DNA from: JBNKHH01 sp050290245
Lineage (GTDB): Bacteria > Pseudomonadota > Alphaproteobacteria > Rhodobacterales > Rhodobacteraceae
Direction: 5' to 3'
Length of the DNA stretch: 64,000 nt
NCBI GenBank assembly: GCA_050290245.1
Contig: JBNKHH010000024.1
Span: 92,996 to 156,995 of the forward strand
In this document: positions 58,946 to 64,000 of the stretch, one piece after another
Layout: each line of letters starts with the position of its first letter
Position numbering within the stretch: position 1 is the first letter of the stretch
The notes under the pieces: model-generated
Seen by the model: only the letters and a program-made list of their open reading frames with translations
Databases searched by the model: none
What the model was told of the DNA's origin: nothing
Translations under genes and position numbers: made by a program

Positions 58946-59535
58946 ATCTGCGGTGCGAGGGCCGCCAGTGCCACGACGGCCAGCATTGCCAGGGCCATGA
59001 CGATGTTGATGGCACGCTGCATCCGTTCCGGGAGCTCAAGTCTCCGGATCGTGACGCCGAGCCAGAGCCAGAATGCATGGGCCACCAGCCAGATCGACAT
59101 CATGATTGCCCATTTGATCGCAATTTCCAGTCCCGGACGCTCGGCCATGAAGGCAAAGTTCGAAAAGATCGCGGTGTTGACCGCGTAGGCCTTGGGATTG
59201 ATCACCTGCAAAAGCGCGCCGCCTTTCAAGCCGGGCGGCTCGGGGCGGATGATAAAGGCGACTTTCGCACCTGCGAAGGCGATCTTGTAGGCGAGGTACA
59301 AAAGATAGGCGGCCGAGGCGAGGCCGAGCACGGTCCGCAGCCCGTCGTGGGCAAGCATGACCGCCGCGAGGCCGGTAACCACAGCCAGCGATACGATGTT
59401 ATGGCCGACGAACAGCCCTGCCATGTATCGCGCGCCATCACGATAGCCGAAGGCGGCGCCGACGCCGGCAAGCGAAAGGACGCCCGGTCCAGGCGTGATC
59501 ATGAGAAAGACGACGGCAAGGGTAAAGGTCAGCAT
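58942..59535 (-). CDS. LysE family translocator
   Basis: This 197-residue membrane protein has about six helices and the family start MITPGPGVLSLAGVGAAFGYRDG (first part). LysE/RhtB proteins export amino acids or related metabolites. It overlaps the convergent 8-oxoguanine deaminase gene by 4 bp and lies 99 bp ahead of the guanine deaminase end. Confidence 0.9.
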   Translation of the reverse strand: MLTFTLAVVFLMITPGPGVLSLAGVGAAFGYRDGARYMAGLFVGHNIVSLAVVTGLAAVMLAHDGLRTVLGLASAAYLLYLAYKIAFAGAKVAFIIRPEPPGLKGGALLQVINPKAYAVNTAIFSNFAFMAERPGLEIAIKWAIMMSIWLVAHAFWLWLGVTIRRLELPERMQRAINIVMALAMLAVVALAALAPQI

Positions 59536-59634
59536 GGAGGCAGACCTTCACGAATTTTGCGAGGTGCACAAGCGCGGAATGGCTCTGGGTCTTGCTGAAG
59601 GGCGCGAAAGGGGCCGCCGCCCCGGCGGCCGCAC

Positions 59635-60939
59635 CTAATGATTGCCGGTCACCCGGCGACCCATGATCCGCACGTCCCTGATCGCCCGGTCGTCCCCCAT
59701 CATGATGGTAGGAAAAAGGGCTTCCCAGATGGTTTCGGCGCGGGCGGCGCGTTGCGCGATGACGGGGGTCGAAGCGAGGTCGAGAACCACAAGGTCAGCG
59801 TCGCAGCCGGGGGCAAGCCGGCCGATGCGATGGTCAAGCCGGAGCGCGCGGGCCGAGCCTTCGGTGGCAAGCCAGATCAGTTCGGCCGGGTGGGCAGCGC
59901 GGCCTTTGAGCTGGCCGACCTCATAGGCCGCCGCCATGGTTCTGAGCATCGAAAAGGACGAGCCGCCGCCGGTGTCCGTTGCCAGGCCGACCATTTGTCC
60001 GTCGGCCTTGAGGCCGCCGAGATCAAAGAGCCCTGAACCGATGAAAGTGTTCGACGTGGGACAGTGGATCAGACCTGCACCAACCTCCTTGATGCGCGCG
60101 CGCTCCCGATCGGTGAGGTGGATCGCATGACCATAAAGCGCACCGGGGCCGAGAAGGCCGGCGGATTCGTAGGTATCGAGATAGTCGCGCGCTTCGGGGA
60201 AAAGATTCGAGACCCAGGCGACTTCGTCGGTTTGCTCTGACAGATGGGTCTGCATTGGGCAGTCGGGATGTTCCGACCAAAGTGCACCAAGGGCTTCGAG
60301 CTGTTCGCGGCTCGAGGTCGGGGAAAAACGTGGGGTGACGGCATAAACCAGCCGGTCAAGCCCGTGCCACTTTTCCAACAGGCGCCTGCTGTCGTCATAG
60401 GCAGACTGGGGTGTGTCGGTCAGCCCGTCGGGCGCGTTGCGGTCCATGCAGGTTTTCCCGCCGACGGCCGCGAGGCCACGGGCCTGAGCTTCGGCAAAGA
60501 AGGCCTCCACGCTTTCGGGGTGCACGGTGCAAAAGCTGCAGACAGTGGTGGTGCCGTGGGCAAGCGAAAGGTCGAAGAAGAGCTTTGCGGCGTCGCGGGC
60601 GTAGGCGGGATCGTCAAATCGCAGCTCTTCTGGGAAAGTATAGCTGTTCAGCCAGTCGATCAGCCGTTTGCCCCAACTGGCGATGATCGCTGTCTGGGGG
60701 TAATGGACATGGGCATCGACAAAGCCTGGAAGGATCAGCGCCTCGCCATAGTCGGTGATCTGTGCGTCGGCATGGTCGCGGCGCAGGTCGTCGCCGTGGC
60801 CCACGGCCGAGATCCGGCCGTTTTCGATCAGGACGCCGCCACGCGCGTCGTGGCGCACGCTGTCGATCCCGGCGCGGAACGGGTCTTGCGGAAAAGTTAC
60901 GATCTGACCGAGTAGAAGGTCTTTTTGAGCTAAGGTCAT
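59635..60939 (-). CDS. guaD: Guanine deaminase
   Basis: This 434-residue amidohydrolase deaminates guanine to xanthine. It has PGFVDAHVHYPQ, QTHLSEQ, LYGHAIHL and ATDTGGGSSFSML, the specific GuaD motifs. It is divergent from mgtE. Together with the 8-oxoguanine deaminase it indicates purine salvage or catabolism. Confidence 0.93.
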   Translation of the reverse strand: MTLAQKDLLLGQIVTFPQDPFRAGIDSVRHDARGGVLIENGRISAVGHGDDLRRDHADAQITDYGEALILPGFVDAHVHYPQTAIIASWGKRLIDWLNSYTFPEELRFDDPAYARDAAKLFFDLSLAHGTTTVCSFCTVHPESVEAFFAEAQARGLAAVGGKTCMDRNAPDGLTDTPQSAYDDSRRLLEKWHGLDRLVYAVTPRFSPTSSREQLEALGALWSEHPDCPMQTHLSEQTDEVAWVSNLFPEARDYLDTYESAGLLGPGALYGHAIHLTDRERARIKEVGAGLIHCPTSNTFIGSGLFDLGGLKADGQMVGLATDTGGGSSFSMLRTMAAAYEVGQLKGRAAHPAELIWLATEGSARALRLDHRIGRLAPGCDADLVVLDLASTPVIAQRAARAETIWEALFPTIMMGDDRAIRDVRIMGRRVTGNH

Positions 60940-61042
60940 GACACAGACCGTAAGCCCGCTATCTTTCGGTTGTCCATCCCATGGGATTGACTAGTGTGCG
61001 CGAGACTCCGGGGGAACACCCTGGGTGGAAAGGAGGCCTTCC

Positions 61043-62431
61043 ATGAGCGAACCGATCGAGCAGGAAACCGTGGAAAGCCCCCGCGAGGACGAATATGCAC
61101 TGAACAGGGCAATCGTTTCGCAGGTTTTGCAGGCTGTCGAAGCGGATGATCATGATCGTCTTGCCGAGTTGTTCGATCCGCTTCACGCCGCCGACATCGC
61201 CGACCTTATCGAGCAGGTCGACAGCAGCCAGCGTCATGATCTGATCGTTCTCGCACGCGGGTTGATCGACGGTGAGGTCCTTTCCGAGATCGATGAGGAC
61301 ATTCGTGACGGCGTGATCGAGTCGCTGGGTCGCGAGCAGTTGGCCGACGCCGTGCGCGAACTGGAGTCAGACGACGTCGTCGACATTCTGGAGGACCTCG
61401 AAGAACCGCAGCAGGAGGCGGTTCTCGAAGCCCTCGACATGGTCGACCGGATCGCTGTCGAACAGGCTCTGTCCTACCCCGAGTACTCCGCTGGTCGTCT
61501 CATGCAGCGCGAGGTGGTCACCGCGCCCGAGCACTGGAACGTTGGCGACGCGATCGATCATCTTCGTAGCCAGCCTGAGCTTCCTGAACAGTTTTACCAC
61601 ATCATTCTCGTCGACCCTCGTCATCGCCCGGTGGCCTATGTGACCCTTGGCCGGTTGATGTCATCGCTGCGCGCGGCGGCCTTGAAGGATATCGCAGAGG
61701 AGAGCTTCCGCACCTTTGATGTCGAGGAGGATGAGGGCGACGTTGCCTATGCGTTCAACCAGTATCACCTGATCTCGGCCCCTGTGGTCGACGAAGACGA
61801 ACGCCTGGTTGGTGTGATCACCATTGACGACGCAATGGCCGTACTGGACGAAGAGCACGAAGAGGACGTGTTCCGCCTGGCCGGTGTCGGCGATGAAAGC
61901 CTGTCGAATTCCACCCTGGAAATCGTGCGGCGGCGGATGCCCTGGCTCGGCGTGAATCTGGCGACGGCGGTTCTCGCCTCTGTGGTGATTTCACTGTTCG
62001 AGGATGTTCTGGCCAGTGTCGTGGCCCTGGCGGTCTTGATGCCCATTGTGGCCTCAATGGGCGGCAATGCGGGGACCCAGTCGATGACGGTCGCGGTGCG
62101 TGCGCTGGCTACGCGCGACCTGACCGGATCGAACGCCTGGCGGGTCATTCGGCGCGAAAGCATGGCCGGGTTCTTAAGTGGATGCCTCTTCGCCGTGGTC
62201 ATGGGCATCGTGGGATACCTTTGGTTCGGTTCGATCGACATCGGGCTGGTCATTGCGGCGGCGATGGTGGTGAACCTGCTGGTGGCAGGCGCGTCTGGGG
62301 TTCTGGTGCCGATTGCGCTGGAAAAGGCAGGGGTCGATCCGGCCCTGGCGTCGGGAACATTCGTTACGACAGTGACCGACGTGGTTGGGTTTTTTGCCTT
62401 CCTGGGGCTGGCTTCGGTGGTGTTGTTGTGA
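61043..62431 (+). CDS. mgtE: Magnesium transporter MgtE
   Basis: This 462-residue protein has the cytoplasmic MgtE N domain (ADIADLIEQVD, DVVDILEDLEE), two CBS domains (about 150-270), and five membrane helices with PIVASMGGNAGTQSMT lining the pore. AAGGAGG precedes the ATG. It overlaps the next gene by 4 bp. Confidence 0.95.
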   Translation: MSEPIEQETVESPREDEYALNRAIVSQVLQAVEADDHDRLAELFDPLHAADIADLIEQVDSSQRHDLIVLARGLIDGEVLSEIDEDIRDGVIESLGREQLADAVRELESDDVVDILEDLEEPQQEAVLEALDMVDRIAVEQALSYPEYSAGRLMQREVVTAPEHWNVGDAIDHLRSQPELPEQFYHIILVDPRHRPVAYVTLGRLMSSLRAAALKDIAEESFRTFDVEEDEGDVAYAFNQYHLISAPVVDEDERLVGVITIDDAMAVLDEEHEEDVFRLAGVGDESLSNSTLEIVRRRMPWLGVNLATAVLASVVISLFEDVLASVVALAVLMPIVASMGGNAGTQSMTVAVRALATRDLTGSNAWRVIRRESMAGFLSGCLFAVVMGIVGYLWFGSIDIGLVIAAAMVVNLLVAGASGVLVPIALEKAGVDPALASGTFVTTVTDVVGFFAFLGLASVVLL

Positions 62432-62985
62432 GCATTGCCGAGGAAAAGGACCGGGCGCGCAAGGCGGCATTTGCGCGGCGCGCATCCGCCGATCGGGCAG
62501 TGACGGAGACCGCGAACAGGCATCTGATCGAAGCGGTTCGCGACCTGCCGGGGACGGTGGTGTCGGCCTATTGGCCAATCCGCACCGAATTGGACCCGCG
62601 CCCCGCCATGCACGAGTTGGCGAAGACCCACGACTTGTGCTTGCCGGTTGTGCTGGGAGCCGCCCGGCCGTTGGGGTTTCGGCCCTGGGTGCCGGGAGCG
62701 GCGATGGAAGCCGGGGCCTTCGGGGCGCAAATTCCAGTGGATGAGCGTTCTATTGTGCCGGGTATACTCATTGTACCGCTCGCCGCGTTTGATCGGCAAG
62801 GCTATCGGTTGGGCTATGGCGGCGGGTTTTACGATCGCACGCTCGAACAATTGAAGGCTCGTGGACCGGTGTGCGCGATCGGTTTTGCCTATGACGCTCA
62901 GGAATGCGATGGCGTGCCCCGCGACGCAACCGATCAGCAGTTGGATGCCATCGTCACGGAAAGCGGCATTCACCAGTATGGCTGA
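62428..62985 (+). CDS. 5-formyltetrahydrofolate cyclo-ligase
   Basis: This 185-residue enzyme makes 5,10-methenyl-THF from 5-formyl-THF with ATP. It has the C-terminal motif GYGGGFYDR (129-137), IVPLAAFD and a Arg/Lys-rich start. The GTG start overlaps the mgtE stop (GTGA), implying translational coupling. Confidence 0.93.
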   Translation: MSIAEEKDRARKAAFARRASADRAVTETANRHLIEAVRDLPGTVVSAYWPIRTELDPRPAMHELAKTHDLCLPVVLGAARPLGFRPWVPGAAMEAGAFGAQIPVDERSIVPGILIVPLAAFDRQGYRLGYGGGFYDRTLEQLKARGPVCAIGFAYDAQECDGVPRDATDQQLDAIVTESGIHQYG

Positions 62986-63034
62986 GGCGCGGGTCGCTCT
63001 TGCCATGCCGTGGCAGGGGCATTAGGCCAATCGC

Positions 63035-63844
63035 ATGCGACTTATGTTTCTTGGTGATGTGATGGGCCGCGCCGGGCGCTCGGCCATCAAGACTCGTCTG
63101 ACGGACTTGCGAGCACGGCTGAAGGCCGAATTCGTTGTGGTCAATGGCGAAAACGCCACTTCAGGTGTTGGGCCGACCCTGGCCCATGCTCAGGCCTTGC
63201 TTGAGGCGGGCGCGGATGTCGTCACCCTCGGCGATCATGCCTTTGACCAGCGCGACATGCTGGCAGGGATCGAGCGGCAACCGCGCATTATCAGACCACT
63301 GAACTTTTCCAAAGCGGCGCCCGGCAAGGGCGCGCGGGTATTCGATGCTCCGGGCGGGCGCAAGGTTCTCGTTGCGCAGGTTCTGGGTCAGGTTTTCATG
63401 AAGCGGCCCTTTGACGATCCCTTTTCGGCGATCGAAACCGTGCTGAAAGCGCATCCCCTGGGCGGCATGGTTCAGGCCAGCCTGATCGACGTCCATTGCG
63501 AGGCGACTTCGGAAAAGATGGCCATGGGCCATTACTGTGACGGACGTGCCAGCATCGTGGTCGGTACGCATACCCATGTGCCCACGGCGGATGCGATGAT
63601 TCTGCCGGGCGGCACGGCCTACATGACGGATGCGGGCATGTGCGGGGACTACAACTCTGTTATCGGGATGGAAAAAGACGAACCACTGCGCCGCTTTATC
63701 ACGGGCATGAGCAAGGGTCGCTTCCAGCCCGCCATGGGCGAAGCGACATTGTCGGGGCTATTTGTCGAGACCGATGACCGTACCGGCAAGGCTGTGCGCG
63801 TCGCACCTGTTCGCGAAGGCGGGCGATTGCAGCCTTCTGGCTAG
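63035..63844 (+). CDS. YmdB-type metallophosphoesterase (TIGR00282 family)
   Basis: This 269-residue protein has the phosphoesterase motifs FLGDVMGRAG (D8), VNGEN (E39), LGDHAFDQ (D67-H68), and VVGTHTHVPTAD. In Bacillus, YmdB hydrolyses cAMP-like phosphodiesters and controls motile/biofilm states. Asp replaces the usual Asn at the metal position before H68. It lies 49 bp after the cyclo-ligase gene. Confidence 0.9.
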   Translation: MRLMFLGDVMGRAGRSAIKTRLTDLRARLKAEFVVVNGENATSGVGPTLAHAQALLEAGADVVTLGDHAFDQRDMLAGIERQPRIIRPLNFSKAAPGKGARVFDAPGGRKVLVAQVLGQVFMKRPFDDPFSAIETVLKAHPLGGMVQASLIDVHCEATSEKMAMGHYCDGRASIVVGTHTHVPTADAMILPGGTAYMTDAGMCGDYNSVIGMEKDEPLRRFITGMSKGRFQPAMGEATLSGLFVETDDRTGKAVRVAPVREGGRLQPSG

Positions 63845-63871
63845 ACTGCGCCCAAGTTTACAATACGAAAG

Positions 63872-63902
63872 ACTAGTATTCTTGCGCCGCAAAGGTGCTA
63901 GT
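63872..63902. other. Long imperfect inverted repeat after the YmdB-type gene
   Basis: Two 14-nt arms (ACTAGTATTCTTGC and GCAAAGGTGCTAGT) pair with three G-T pairs and one mismatch around a 3-nt loop. No T run follows, so it is not a clear terminator; it may be a 3' processing hairpin or an operator for the next gene. Confidence 0.45.
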
Positions 63903-63977
63903 CTCGGCCTCGCTGTGCGGGTCCGCTTTGATGTGGGGCCGGGCGCGCAGCAAATATAAACGGAGAGGGATGTGGCT

Positions 63978-64000
63978 ATGAAGGGTATAGCGTTTTTGTT
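63978..64000 (+). CDS. Start of an unidentified gene (partial)
   Basis: ATG at 63978 is preceded by GGAGAGGGA 7 bp upstream. Only MKGIAFL is visible; the basic residue followed by hydrophobic residues suggests a signal peptide or membrane segment. The product cannot be identified. Confidence 0.5.

Noticed and set aside
61765..63006. A 413-codon frame antisense to mgtE and the cyclo-ligase gene
   Set aside because: Antisense to two clear genes, Ser/Thr/Arg-rich composition without recognisable domains.
1..64000. tRNA, rRNA, CRISPR, insertion sequence, prophage or attachment sites
   Set aside because: No cloverleaf, repeat-spacer array, transposase, integrase or flanking direct repeats were found by reading both strands; a covariance search could still find a missed RNA.

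Overview
The window is chromosomal DNA of an alphaproteobacterium, most likely a marine member of the Rhodobacteraceae (Roseobacter group). The signs are high G+C, dense gene packing with many 4-bp stop/start overlaps, a DksA with a degenerate zinc finger as in Rhodobacter, DUF2852, DUF2927 and DUF1127 proteins, a TRAP permease, and an Entner-Doudoroff gene pair. No tRNA, rRNA, insertion sequence, prophage, integrase or CRISPR array was seen. No gene-free stretch exceeds about 250 bp.

Layout. 1-9 kb: end of a TRAP permease gene with a clear terminator, leucyl-tRNA-protein transferase (bpt), RDD and DUF2852 membrane proteins, a YbaK-type deacylase, glnE, and edd-eda behind a promoter that overlaps a LacI-type palindrome. 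9-17 kb: an RlmI-like methyltransferase with an overlapping PIN gene, then a long co-oriented minus-strand block (MoxR ATPase, AEC carrier, GNAT, DUF2927 lipoprotein, 55-aa membrane protein, VWA protein, M48 protease). 17-24 kb: dksA, a flavin monooxygenase, zapE, and a ligase/DsbA-like/MFS operon divergent from an XRE-cupin regulator. 24-29 kb: arsJ with its partner GAPDH (organoarsenical efflux), an entericidin-like lipoprotein, and a peptide-binding protein. Beside the last is a candidate small RNA with its own promoter and terminator.

29-38 kb: an MFS transporter, AlkA glycosylase, esterase, HNH nuclease, and a chemotaxis operon (STAS, cheY, cheA, cheW, cheR, cheY and an unknown 125-aa protein) without cheB. 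37-48 kb: the alpha-glucoside island, with glk, bglA and aglR on one strand and aglE-F-G-A-K on the other, and two matching LacI-type operators between them. 48-64 kb: an MDR dehydrogenase, serS, ppx/gppA, an unusual 564-aa glycosidase-like protein that seems to lack its catalytic nucleophile, a BI-1 protein, a divergent DUF1127/lysR pair with palindromes, an HTH regulator, hisN-like phosphatase, 8-oxoguanine and guanine deaminases around a LysE exporter, mgtE, the formyl-THF cyclo-ligase gene, a YmdB-type phosphodiesterase, and the first codons of a further gene.

How the parts connect: AglEFGK imports alpha-glucosides, AglA and the GH1 enzyme release glucose, Glk phosphorylates it, and Edd/Eda carry it through the Entner-Doudoroff route. 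Most other genes are housekeeping or transport functions. The least explained items are the candidate sRNA (about 28.86-28.93 kb), the apparent pseudo-glycosidase (51.3-53.0 kb), the paired 19-bp palindromes before the DUF2852 gene, and the MoxR/VWA/DUF2927/M48 block.
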